A stretch of DNA of 57,554 nucleotides from contig CAYUCE010000005.1 in the NCBI GenBank assembly GCA_964443275.1, positions 1 to 57,554 on the forward strand, read 5' to 3'. Below the pieces are notes generated by a model. It had not been told where the DNA came from and did not search any database. It saw nothing but the letters and a program-made list of their open reading frames with translations. The stretch comes from CAYUCE01 sp964443275 (GTDB lineage Bacteria; Bipolaricaulota; Bipolaricaulia; CAYUCE01). The stretch's first letter is position 1. Every line of letters starts with the position of its first letter. A program made the position numbers and the translations under genes. This document shows, in pieces, positions 9,018 through 16,135 of the stretch.

Positions 9018-9084
9018 TCCAGCACTCACTTCTAGAAAACTATAGTAAACTGTCTACCGGGGATAGCTAGAAGTGAGTGCTGGA
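9018..9084. repeat. Perfect 18-bp inverted repeat with a 31-nt spacer
   Basis: TCCAGCACTCACTTCTAG at 9018-9035 is repeated exactly in inverse orientation as CTAGAAGTGAGTGCTGGA at 9067-9084. The spacer is 9036-9066. This sequence differs from the dispersed GGAACC/GCTAC family. It lies between the convergently read ends of nothing obvious: DUF5317 starts at 8893 and the HD-GYP gene ends at 9111, both on the minus strand. It could be a terminator-like hairpin for the HD-GYP transcript or the ends of a tiny mobile element. Confidence 0.75.
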
Positions 9085-9110
9085 TGTCCCCAACCGGAAA
9101 CCTTTGTGAA

Positions 9111-10364
9111 TTATTTTATTACCTTGATTAAGGCTTCAGCGACTTGTGGATCAAGCTGCGTACCTTTTACTCTCTTGATTTCTTCCAGCGCTTCTTGTTT
9201 GTTGAGAGCTTTTCTGTACGGACGGTCGGTAGTCATGGCGCTGTAGGTATCAGCAGCGGCTACTATCCTGGCTCCTAATGGTATATCCTCCCCTTCCAAA
9301 CCATCTGGGTAACCGCTTCCGTCCCACTGTTCGTGCTCATGCCTTATTATACCTTCTGCATCTTTATAGATTTCCAGGTCCTTGACCATATCCGCGCCTA
9401 TAACCGGATGCTTTTTCATCTCCTTCCATTCTTTATCCGTTAGTTTACTGGGTTTTAGCAGTATTTCATCTGAAATACCGATTTTTCCGATATCGTGTAT
9501 ACGGGCTGCCGACTTGATTCTTTCCACCCTCTCCTCCGGCAGGCCCATTTGCCGGGCAATTTTTTCCGAAAGTGTGGCCACTTGCTCGGAGTGCTGGGCA
9601 GTGTAGGGGTCCCTCTTTTCCAGTAGATCATTCATCTTTCTAAAGGCACCCTTTGCATCCCGTCTTAACTTCGTATATTGGCGTAGAGAGATGTGAACTA
9701 ATACTAGAGGGATCAGAACGACAATTATATTCCAAGGGGAAATGGCATAGGCTAACGAAATCAGTATAGCAATTGCTCCCATAGATAGTAATTGTACCAA
9801 AAGGTGTCTAAAATCGAATTTTAACTGATAAATGAAACTCACTTTTTCAACTAAAGAAATGGCTCCTGAAACCAGGGAAGTGTTGGTAAGTGAATATGCC
9901 AAGAAAGCTAACATAGCGGGTACATAGTCAGCTGGTGACTCGAAAGGGGGAGAATGTCCACCGCTTAAGTTAAAAACAGATGCTGCAATAGCAACAGAAA
10001 TCAGATGTTGTGAGGTATTAAAACTCATATATGAAATGAAGTCCGAAATTTTTCCTTTGGCAGCAATTTCCCATCTGAGTATAAGTTCAGATAAAAAAAG
10101 TGCAAAAACGACCGTCCAGGCAGCTAAAGGAGCACCACCTAGGATTATTGTAGCAGTATAAACTGCTATAGCGGTGGAGGTCCGCCTTCTTCGGATTATT
10201 TCGACTTCATATATTTCACTAAGAAAAGCTAATGTAGCGAAAATTGACAAACTCAGAACGGTCTTAGTTGTAAAAGGAATCTCAGGAAGGTATACATACC
10301 CAATCGCTATTCCACAACCCGTAATGATAGCAATATAAAACTTCCCTCTAAAAGTAATATCCAT
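9111..10364 (-). CDS. Membrane-bound HD-GYP domain phosphodiesterase (c-di-GMP type)
   Basis: The 417-residue protein has an N-terminal region with about seven to eight membrane helices (residues 8-225), followed by a cytosolic HD-GYP domain. The catalytic motifs HDIGKIG (about residue 289), HPVIGAD, RHEHEQWDGSGYPDGL (about 342, with the GYP signature) and AAADTYSAM are intact. Such proteins hydrolyse cyclic di-GMP, and some act on cGAMP. The membrane part probably senses an extracellular or membrane signal. Three candidate c-di-GMP riboswitches lie within 8 kb, which supports c-di-GMP as the second messenger. No GGDEF cyclase is visible in the window. Confidence 0.92.
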   Translation of the reverse strand: MDITFRGKFYIAIITGCGIAIGYVYLPEIPFTTKTVLSLSIFATLAFLSEIYEVEIIRRRRTSTAIAVYTATIILGGAPLAAWTVVFALFLSELILRWEIAAKGKISDFISYMSFNTSQHLISVAIAASVFNLSGGHSPPFESPADYVPAMLAFLAYSLTNTSLVSGAISLVEKVSFIYQLKFDFRHLLVQLLSMGAIAILISLAYAISPWNIIVVLIPLVLVHISLRQYTKLRRDAKGAFRKMNDLLEKRDPYTAQHSEQVATLSEKIARQMGLPEERVERIKSAARIHDIGKIGISDEILLKPSKLTDKEWKEMKKHPVIGADMVKDLEIYKDAEGIIRHEHEQWDGSGYPDGLEGEDIPLGARIVAAADTYSAMTTDRPYRKALNKQEALEEIKRVKGTQLDPQVAEALIKVIK

Positions 10365-10444
10365 TTATTGACAATACTGTGATCTTTTTAGGCCGAAAAA
10401 ACTATGATCTCATATTATTTTTTTGTTAAGAGAAAAGAAATAAT

Positions 10445-10640
10445 TTAAGGACCGAACTTATGTCCAGCACCACTTAATAGAATGAACATAGCCAGTACCN
10501 NNNNNNNNNNNNNNNNNNNNNNNNNNNNNNNNNNNNNNNNNNNNNNNNNNNNNNNNNNNNNNNNNNNNNNNNNNNNNNNNNNNNNNNNNNNNNNNNNNNA
10601 CCTTCTCTGCAGCTTTGTCGTTGTATCCTCCCCACTTCAT
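10445..10640 (-). CDS. 48-residue membrane protein, copy 1 (interrupted by a scaffold gap)
   Basis: The visible first 18 and last 14 or so codons are identical to copy 2 (10680-10826). The middle is replaced by 100 Ns, and a single intact copy would need only 51 bases there. The start (ATG at 10638-10640), stop (TAA at 10445-10447) and the GGAGGTGTATTTAA leader are all identical to copy 2. The product should therefore be the same single-span membrane peptide, unless the gap hides further copies. The frame through the Ns is not reliable. Confidence 0.65.
10500..10599. other. Assembly gap (100 N)
   Basis: A run of 100 Ns, a common placeholder length for a gap of unknown size. It falls inside the first of two tandem near-identical gene copies, exactly where a short-read assembly would fail. 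The real gap may be 51 bp (one intact copy) or longer, if more tandem copies exist. Confidence 0.95.
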
Positions 10641-10679
10641 TTAAATACACCTCCAAGTGAAGTAGTTTAAATTAAAGCA

Positions 10680-10826
10680 TTAAGGACCGAACTTATGTCC
10701 AGCACCACTTAATAGAATGAACATAGCCAGTACCAACAAGATGTAAAGACCTCTGGCTCCAATCAGATTGCTTACGAACTTAGTTACCTTCTCTGCAGCT
10801 TTGTCGTTGTATCCTCCCCACTTCAT
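10680..10826 (-). CDS. Small single-span membrane protein (48 residues), copy 2
   Basis: This is a short gene with a strong GGGAGGT ribosome site 9 nt before the ATG. The protein begins MKWGGYNDKAAEKVTKF. It has an amphipathic N-terminal segment rich in Lys/Ala, then a hydrophobic helix at about residues 26-41 (LYILLVLAMFILL), and ends SGAGHKFGP. I know no family for it. Tandem duplication with identical sequence suggests selection for dosage or very recent duplication. Candidate roles are a toxin-like, signalling or structural membrane peptide, but nothing in the sequence decides this. A -10-like TATAAT at about 11088-11093 would give a leader of roughly 260 nt. Confidence 0.72.
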   Translation of the reverse strand: MKWGGYNDKAAEKVTKFVSNLIGARGLYILLVLAMFILLSGAGHKFGP

Positions 10827-10840
10827 TTAAATACACCTCC

Positions 10841-11143
10841 CATTAAAATGATTGAGTATTGTTTTCAATTAGAGAATTTATCTTTCTTTAGCTTAGTAAA
10901 CGTAAAAGTATAGTACATTATTCTTGAAAAGTCAAATTTACTGACCAAAACGTCTGAAATAGCATTATGACCGGTAATCCCCAGTCGTGATCCGGATAAA
11001 CTCCTATAGGTGAAAATAACAAAAATAGACAGCCTTTGGGAAGTTGATGGTAGTTCACTTTTTCCCTGCAAAATCATTATTGTTAAATTATACCATACTC
11101 AAAAGCTCTTTAGACTAAATGAATGGTTTAAGGTTCTCTTGTC
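10841..11143. other. Long leader region upstream of the duplicated small gene
   Basis: About 300 bases with no convincing gene. On the minus strand a TATAAT lies at about 11088-11093, and some 260 nt later the small membrane protein begins. The segment contains the inverted arms CCGG...CCGG at about 10971-10995. I could not match it to a known riboswitch. A 70-codon reading frame (10865-11077) exists but has no good ribosome site or recognisable domain. Confidence 0.4.
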
Positions 11144-11344
11144 TTACCCATCAGCCTTATTTTCAGCTTTCTGTGCCTGAGCGGGACTAGCAGAGTCATT
11201 CTCAAACCTGATTTGCATCCGCTCTTCTTCTGGAAGCTCAATTAATTTCCCCCTACACCTCCTACAATGGGGATCTCGCAGCCACTGCAATGGAGCTGCT
11301 GAATAGGATCTTTGACCGCAGTTTTCACATATATACCAAGGCAC
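11144..11344 (-). CDS. Small zinc-ribbon protein, paralogue of the one at 17489
   Basis: I set the start at GTG 11344, because GGAGG at 11350-11354 lies 5 nt upstream; an ATG at 11398 in the same frame has no such site. The 67-residue protein has two CxxC knuckles (ICENCGQ and CRRCRGK) joined by RSYSAAPLQWLRDPHC, then an acidic ELPEEE helix and a polar tail. The paralogue at 17489-17680 shares the pattern CxxCGQxxYSAA...L..PxCxRCxGKLxEL.EEE. It is probably a DNA-, RNA- or protein-binding zinc ribbon. Together the pair brackets the block of secreted proteins. Confidence 0.75.
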   Translation of the reverse strand: MPWYICENCGQRSYSAAPLQWLRDPHCRRCRGKLIELPEEERMQIRFENDSASPAQAQKAENKADG

Positions 11345-11472
11345 ATTTACCTCCTTCTTATTGTCTCTTAAGGTAGAAGGTTCGCGCTTGATTTTCAATC
11401 GAACTAATCAAACTGTAACGTGATTATGATCAAATTCGGGTTCTCGCTTATGAACTCGGATAAACAGCAGTT

Positions 11473-12756
11473 TTAAAGTGAGAAAGTGGTTCCAATTGCA
11501 ACGGTTGCTTCGTATAAGCCTGAGGGTCTGAAGTCAGCCTTCATTTCGAAATTGAAATTATTCATCTTAGCAGAGAGGGCAAAATTCACCCGATAGAGGT
11601 CTAAATTGGGTTCTGGATCACCATACTCAAAATTCATAGCTAAGGTTCCAAGATCTGTATTTAATTCAACTCCGAAGTCCACTTCCTCTGGCTCATCTCC
11701 TACGATTTGCTCCCAATATACATCAATGGTGAGTGCTTGGATCGGTAAGTCTGCCTCAATTTCGATTACATCATCAGTGCCAATCATCAAATCGCCATCC
11801 TTATCCGTTAAGGTAAAGGTGAAGGGTTCAGATGACACGAGGTATTCAACTTCATCAAAGCCGAATGATATAATGTCCTTGCTACTAAGCTCCGCACTCA
11901 TATCTAACCAGTCAAACAGATTTGCCTCGACGGTTAAGGTATGGGATATTGGTTCGACAGGTTCAAACATAATATCACTTTTTAGAGTAAACCCGGACAC
12001 TTCAATATTGCTGATAATAATCTCCTCTTTGGAAAACTCGAAAGTCTCTCCTCTTACTGCTTCATCCCAACTTGCTTTCTTGATATAGTTAGGACAGTAA
12101 CTTACATATAGCATCCCACGCCCGCAGTAATCAAGTTGATCCCATTCAGCGTTGAAGGCGGTTTTACTGGTTACATTTACTTTACCTTCTGTCACCCCGT
12201 CCAGAGTAATAATGGTTCCGAAGGAAAAGACTTGATCTGTAGAATCATATATTCCGTCTGTCAAACTAGTTAAACTGCCCACTTGATCATCGGGTCTTGG
12301 GAAATTAAGATCCTCGTACATAAATAAAGTATCAATGTATAACCCAGCAATTGAAAATTGAGTGGTAACTCTTTTCTTGACAAATAGGACATCTCCTACT
12401 CGGACAATATCTCCGGCGGCATCGATAGCAAAAGGAGCGGCGAAAACAAATTGATTGGTCAATCCAAGAATCCCCAAACGGGTTTCCAGGGTGGCTATGT
12501 AGTGCTCTACCCCGGCTATTCCGATTGCCAGATCATTATTGAAAGTTAAACCGCTTAGAGTTAAGTCTAAATCGAGCAGGCTTCCCAAATCTATCCCAAA
12601 CTTAGAAGCTTCGACTGAAGGGGTTTGTAACTCTGGCTCAAGGGTGATTTCGAAATCAAAGCTTCCTCTTATTTGTGCCAAAGCTACAAAAGAAAAGAGT
12701 TGAACTATCAAGATAATTAAGGCTATGATAACAACCTTTTTCAACATTTTTTTCAA
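11473..12756 (-). CDS. Secreted beta-rich protein, candidate outer-membrane beta-barrel
   Basis: The 427-residue protein has a classic signal peptide (MKKMLKK, hydrophobic core to residue ~25, cleavage near ALAQ). The remainder is dominated by alternating polar/hydrophobic strands with Asp/Gly/Asn turns, and it ends in a strand with Phe near the C-terminus (ATVAIGTTFSL), as outer-membrane barrels do. It contains only a few cysteines (YCGRG, SYCPN). I do not recognise a named family. A Crp-type operator and TATAAT lie upstream (12828-12870). The next gene upstream encodes a Skp/OmpH-like chaperone, which fits an outer-membrane role. Confidence 0.65.
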   Translation of the reverse strand: MKKMLKKVVIIALIILIVQLFSFVALAQIRGSFDFEITLEPELQTPSVEASKFGIDLGSLLDLDLTLSGLTFNNDLAIGIAGVEHYIATLETRLGILGLTNQFVFAAPFAIDAAGDIVRVGDVLFVKKRVTTQFSIAGLYIDTLFMYEDLNFPRPDDQVGSLTSLTDGIYDSTDQVFSFGTIITLDGVTEGKVNVTSKTAFNAEWDQLDYCGRGMLYVSYCPNYIKKASWDEAVRGETFEFSKEEIIISNIEVSGFTLKSDIMFEPVEPISHTLTVEANLFDWLDMSAELSSKDIISFGFDEVEYLVSSEPFTFTLTDKDGDLMIGTDDVIEIEADLPIQALTIDVYWEQIVGDEPEEVDFGVELNTDLGTLAMNFEYGDPEPNLDLYRVNFALSAKMNNFNFEMKADFRPSGLYEATVAIGTTFSL

Positions 12757-12827
12757 CTCAGTGTGGATTGTTCAATAGAAAGTTCTGGATCCTTTACCTC
12801 CTTCCTTCTCACCCCTACTTACTTTAT

Positions 12828-12870
12828 ATTATAATCATAGGTTTTTCATTTAGTAGTGACAAATGTCACT
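12828..12870 (-). promoter_or_regulatory. Promoter with candidate Crp-family operator
   Basis: The 16-bp palindrome AGTGACAAATGTCACT (12855-12870) has the Crp half-site pattern GTGA-N6-TCAC. On the minus strand a TATAAT follows (12833 to 12828). If transcription starts about 7 nt after it, the operator is centred near -41.5, the class II activator position. It would drive the beta-rich secreted protein at 11473-12756. A second site with the same pattern and nearly the same distance to its -10 lies at 18196-18213. Confidence 0.6.
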
Positions 12871-12972
12871 TCCAAATAAGCTCCTGCCAAAAATACCGAC
12901 ATCATAGGCTAAAATTTCTTATTTGCTCACAAATTATCTCCATTTTTCAGGTAAATGATCGTGCTTTAACAA

Positions 12973-13749
12973 CTAATGAAGTTCTTTTTCCAAGACCCCT
13001 TTCACCTCCTCGGTGAAGTCTTTTATTGTTTTAAGATTTCCGTAGACCACCACGTTCTCAGGTCTAATTACCAGGTCGTAATTCTGTTCTTTAGCCAGGT
13101 CGTGGGTGACCATGATTGCCTTTTCATCGAGCACCCTGGTTACAAGCTGATCCAATTCCTGGAATTGGCTGTGCAAATTGTTTAATTTATTTGTTGCTTC
13201 TTGGGGGCTAGTAAGCTTTTCTTCTATATCTGTGATTAGATTACTTAATTCCTTTTGTATGGGCTCGGTTTTTTCCCTAATTTCCTTCAGGTCTTCGCTA
13301 ATTTCCTTAAAGCCTTTAGCTTCGATCATGGTATCAATCATAGCTAGGTCCACATTTAACCGGGCTTGGAGGTGTTCGGCTTGTAGAACGTCGTTTTGAT
13401 GTCTGTACTCTTTTTCACTTACTTCCTCTTTGGAAGCTTTTCGTCTTAGTTCCACAATTTCCTCTTCCTTCTGTTTAACCCTTTCTCTTTCTTCCTTTAC
13501 GGCTTCGCTAAATACGGTAAAAGTTTCCTCTGGTCTTATGATTCCCACCTTAAGGACTTGTTGGTCAAGTTGATTTATTGACTCCTCCAACTCTTTTATT
13601 TTCTCTTCCACATCTCCATCCTGATAACTCAAAAAAGTTTTCCCATAGGATAAAGAATCGGCGCCGCCGAATAGCTGGATAGAGACTAAGCTAGCCACAA
13701 TAAGTACTCCCATAACCAAAAACCACCGTAATTTAGTCATGATGATCAA
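12973..13749 (-). CDS. OmpH/Skp-like periplasmic coiled-coil chaperone
   Basis: The 258-residue protein has an N-terminal signal or anchor helix (residues 5-30), then a long coiled coil (about 45-205, rich in E/K/Q), and ends in KEQNYDLVIRPENVVVYGNLKTIKDFTEEV (split pattern: KEQNYDLV, NVVVYG, DFTEEV). This closing block is the signature end of the OmpH/Skp family, which holds unfolded outer-membrane proteins in the periplasm. It is longer than classic Skp. It lies directly upstream of the candidate beta-barrel gene on the same strand, with about 215 nt between them. Its presence argues for an outer membrane in this organism. Confidence 0.65.
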   Translation of the reverse strand: MIIMTKLRWFLVMGVLIVASLVSIQLFGGADSLSYGKTFLSYQDGDVEEKIKELEESINQLDQQVLKVGIIRPEETFTVFSEAVKEERERVKQKEEEIVELRRKASKEEVSEKEYRHQNDVLQAEHLQARLNVDLAMIDTMIEAKGFKEISEDLKEIREKTEPIQKELSNLITDIEEKLTSPQEATNKLNNLHSQFQELDQLVTRVLDEKAIMVTHDLAKEQNYDLVIRPENVVVYGNLKTIKDFTEEVKGVLEKELH

Positions 13750-14022
13750 CCCCTTTCTATTTCTTTCTCTATATGTAGATAGTAAGGGAAATCTTTTGAA
13801 TACTCAACCTTTTCTAATGAAGCCAGTTCAAACAAATACTTCTCGTTACCTAACCAGAAGATAGGGAGTAATTACCGGGTAGGAAAATTAAATACCGGCA
13901 GGACTGGAGTTTCCGTTCCATCGATAGGAAAATTAAGATTAATAAAAAACTTATGAATTTACACTATAAAAACTCGATATGGTTCTTCATATCTGCCTGC
14001 GAGAGGTTCTGATAAATCGCCT

Positions 14023-14118
14023 TTATCTTCCTGATACAATAACCAACCCTTGCTTCCCCAAACCCTCGATGATTGTCATATTGATATCTTCATCACAATA
14101 TATTTTAATCTTGGGCAT
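14023..14118 (-). pseudogene. Remnant of a toxin partner of the DUF433 protein
   Basis: A 31-codon frame beginning MPKIKIYCDEDIN overlaps the end of the DUF433 gene by 14 nt. This is the usual overlap of DUF433 with a DUF5615 PIN-like gene. The opening with an acidic CDEDIN resembles the DUF5615 start (KFYxDEx), but a TAA stops it after VIVSGR. Reading continues in another frame as LYQEDKGDLSEPL, which suggests a frameshift plus truncation. The partner is therefore probably dead. The assignment rests on position and a short match only. Confidence 0.45.
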
Positions 14119-14428
14119 CTTTTAGTTTAGGTGGATATCGTTTTCGGAAGCGGGCTTCTACTTTCTCAGCTTCCTTTACAGCTCGATCAATCTCTTCTTT
14201 ATTCTCGTAGTAAAAAGATAGGGCATCATGGACTTGGGCCAGGTTGATATGGGGATGAGCCTCAATGATCTGATGGGGAGTATATCCTAGCAGTTCGTAC
14301 TCTATAGCAACATCCATTACTCTAATCCGGGTACCAGTTATGATGGGTCTTCCACCGCAAACCCCTTGTTTTCTAGTTATATAGGGATGCTTTACTTTCA
14401 CTTCTCCCATTTGGATCTCCTCCTTCAC
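14105..14428 (-). CDS. DUF433 domain protein (VapB-like antitoxin type)
   Basis: The 107-residue protein carries the DUF433 pattern: ITRKQGVCGGRPIITGTRIRV, then DVAIEYELLGYTPHQIIEAHP and the helix LAQVHDALSFYYENKEEI (shown in pieces). The family folds as a small winged or HTH-like domain and usually serves as the antitoxin of a DUF5615 PIN-like toxin. Here the downstream toxin frame is broken (14023-14118), leaving an orphan antitoxin. The ATG has a GGAGG site if it starts at MKEEIQ; an internal ATG at residue 7 is also possible. Confidence 0.85.
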   Translation of the reverse strand: MKEEIQMGEVKVKHPYITRKQGVCGGRPIITGTRIRVMDVAIEYELLGYTPHQIIEAHPHINLAQVHDALSFYYENKEEIDRAVKEAEKVEARFRKRYPPKLKDAQD

Positions 14429-14495
14429 CGAAAATTATACGAAAGAAAGCCTAAGACTCTCAAAAATGGAGGCTCGAGGTGAGTAGGTGATGGAT

Positions 14496-15548
14496 TTAAT
14501 ACTGTCCCGTAAAGACCTGGCCTTCCCTTCCCACGGTAACTTCAAGCTTGATGCGTTTGATTCTGCCCACATCTAGGAAAAGATCATAGCCACCGGTGCT
14601 TAAATTATCGAGGTCTACCATCCAATTGTCCGGATCAAAGTCATATACGTAACTCCCCCGCTGCTTGCTGTAGGAAACCTGATCCAGAAGAACCACCTGC
14701 GAATTAGCAGTGGATGAACCGCGCTTGACCACAGTCAGGGTTAACGACAGGCCGTTTAGTGGCTGACTGGTACTGGGGTGGTAAAGACGGACATAAAGAG
14801 TGGAATCCTTAATGGTCCCTTGGTACTTTGGTCCATATAAGTAAAGCGGTAGAGCGGATGAAGAGCTTAAATCATAAGTGTCAATGGTATTATCAGGATT
14901 ATCATAAGAACCTCCGCCCCCGGCTGGCGGCGGGTTAGAAATGGGGTTCCCATTATGAGAATTTGCTTTATTCATAGCGTCTATAACCTTTGATACTCCA
15001 TGCTCTTTTATCAAATCATTCGGAACCCCTAAGTTTCTGCTAAGTACTTTTTCCGGTGGATCAGGTAGCAGCCGTTCCACATTATAGACGTGTACTTCCC
15101 CATCCGCTTTCATATATATGGCTATATCCCCTCCATGGGAGCCGGTAGTATTCTCGAGATTGTTTGCTGATACAGTTATTGATCCATTTCCATTTAACGA
15201 GAAAGTAAAGTTTAAACCATTACTTGAGATTGTGGTTGAAGATGTGCCGTTATCGAATAATCTCGACTTTATCTCGGTGGAAGTGATGCCTATTATTTGG
15301 GATAGATCAAAGACTCCCTTGCTGGTTAGAAAAATATCGCTATCATAAGCACCGGTATTTGCTTGAGTTATCACAAAGCCATCTTGTGCATCTATTACCA
15401 GTTTGGCAGATCCGGGATTATGAAATTTGAAATTTAACAATTTAGCATTATATTTAGAAAGACTGAAAGAATAATCTTCAGCACTTGCCGACAGGGTAAA
15501 AACTAAAGAAAGAACAACAGTAAACAAAAATACTATTCCTTTTTTCAA
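14496..15548 (-). CDS. Secreted two-domain protein of unknown function
   Basis: The preferred start is TTG 15548, giving MKKGIVFLF, because AGGGGG lies 8 nt upstream; an ATG at 15578 is the longest option. A signal peptide (cleavage near SASA-ED) is followed by a beta-rich N-terminal domain (to about residue 160 with DIAIYMKADGEVHVY), a helical stretch with PDPPEKVLSRNLG, then a Pro/Gly-rich linker (NPPPAGGGGSYDNPDN). A C-terminal beta domain resembles an Ig-like or carbohydrate-binding fold. I recognise no family. It is followed closely on its 5' side by another exported gene (15580-16050), so the two are probably co-transcribed. Confidence 0.7.
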   Translation of the reverse strand: MKKGIVFLFTVVLSLVFTLSASAEDYSFSLSKYNAKLLNFKFHNPGSAKLVIDAQDGFVITQANTGAYDSDIFLTSKGVFDLSQIIGITSTEIKSRLFDNGTSSTTISSNGLNFTFSLNGNGSITVSANNLENTTGSHGGDIAIYMKADGEVHVYNVERLLPDPPEKVLSRNLGVPNDLIKEHGVSKVIDAMNKANSHNGNPISNPPPAGGGGSYDNPDNTIDTYDLSSSSALPLYLYGPKYQGTIKDSTLYVRLYHPSTSQPLNGLSLTLTVVKRGSSTANSQVVLLDQVSYSKQRGSYVYDFDPDNWMVDLDNLSTGGYDLFLDVGRIKRIKLEVTVGREGQVFTGQY

Positions 15549-15579
15549 TTGGTTCACCCCCTCTTCATTCACTAACAAG

Positions 15580-16050
15580 TCAATCCATTTCCACGATTAG
15601 TATTACCCACCCTGGAGCTCTGGTAATCAACTTGTGGCTATAGTCCATTTCATCTAACATATCTTTTAAAGGCCAAGATTCTCCCTCCTCCAGGAATTTC
15701 AAGGAGTAAGTTATTTTTGAGTCATAAACTTGAACAAAAAGGCCCATTTTTTTTGTGGAGTTTAAGGTTAATTGAGACTGCTTATCATCGGTCGAATAAG
15801 TTATCCTCAGGTTACCTTTCTTACTTGAGTATTCAAGGTTTATCGTACCATTTTGTAGGGTAATTGAGGTTTCCATTGATAATTGCTCATTCTTCTTACC
15901 GAAAGCATCTAAATACCCGAAAGCATCTAAATACGAACCGTAAACAAATAGTAAGCTTAAGATAATTACTAATATCTTTTTCGTAATTGAAAGTATATCC
16001 TGAGTATTCGGGTTAATAATAAGACTGATATTTTTAGCTATTTGTAACAT
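15580..16050 (-). CDS. Membrane-anchored or exported protein of unknown function
   Basis: The 156-residue product has a hydrophobic segment at about residues 23-42 (ILVIILSLLFVYG) that anchors or exports it, and a beta-rich domain after it. Just past the helix, YLDAFG is duplicated in tandem (an exact 18-nt DNA duplication at about 15899-15934), which may be a recent slippage event. The frame from ATG 16050 lacks a clear ribosome site, so a shorter start nearer the helix is possible. No family is recognised. It shares its transcript direction with the secreted genes on both sides. Confidence 0.6.
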   Translation of the reverse strand: MLQIAKNISLIINPNTQDILSITKKILVIILSLLFVYGSYLDAFGYLDAFGKKNEQLSMETSITLQNGTINLEYSSKKGNLRITYSTDDKQSQLTLNSTKKMGLFVQVYDSKITYSLKFLEEGESWPLKDMLDEMDYSHKLITRAPGWVILIVEMD

Positions 16051-16069
16051 AACATGATCGAGTATGAAG

Positions 16070-16097
16070 CTGGTGGCCCACTTGTGTGGGCCACCAG
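16070..16097. terminator. Strong 12-bp hairpin after the c-di-GMP-controlled secreted gene
   Basis: CTGGTGGCCCAC-TTGT-GTGGGCCACCAG is a perfect 12-bp stem with a 4-nt loop. It lies 39 nt past the stop of the gene at 16136-16969 and 20 nt before the start of the next. There is no following T-run, so it may be a partial terminator, or an mRNA-stabilising hairpin that sets different levels for the two genes. Confidence 0.7.
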
Positions 16098-16135
16098 AAA
16101 TGTCAACAGCAAATTAGATTTGCTTCAAAGCCGTG

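Noticed and set aside
10458..10670. Frames running through the N gap
   Set aside because: They are translations of the placeholder Ns. Only the reading frame defined by the intact second copy is meaningful.
10865..11077. 70-codon frame in the leader of the duplicated small gene
   Set aside because: No ribosome site, no domain and an odd composition. It is more likely an untranslated leader.
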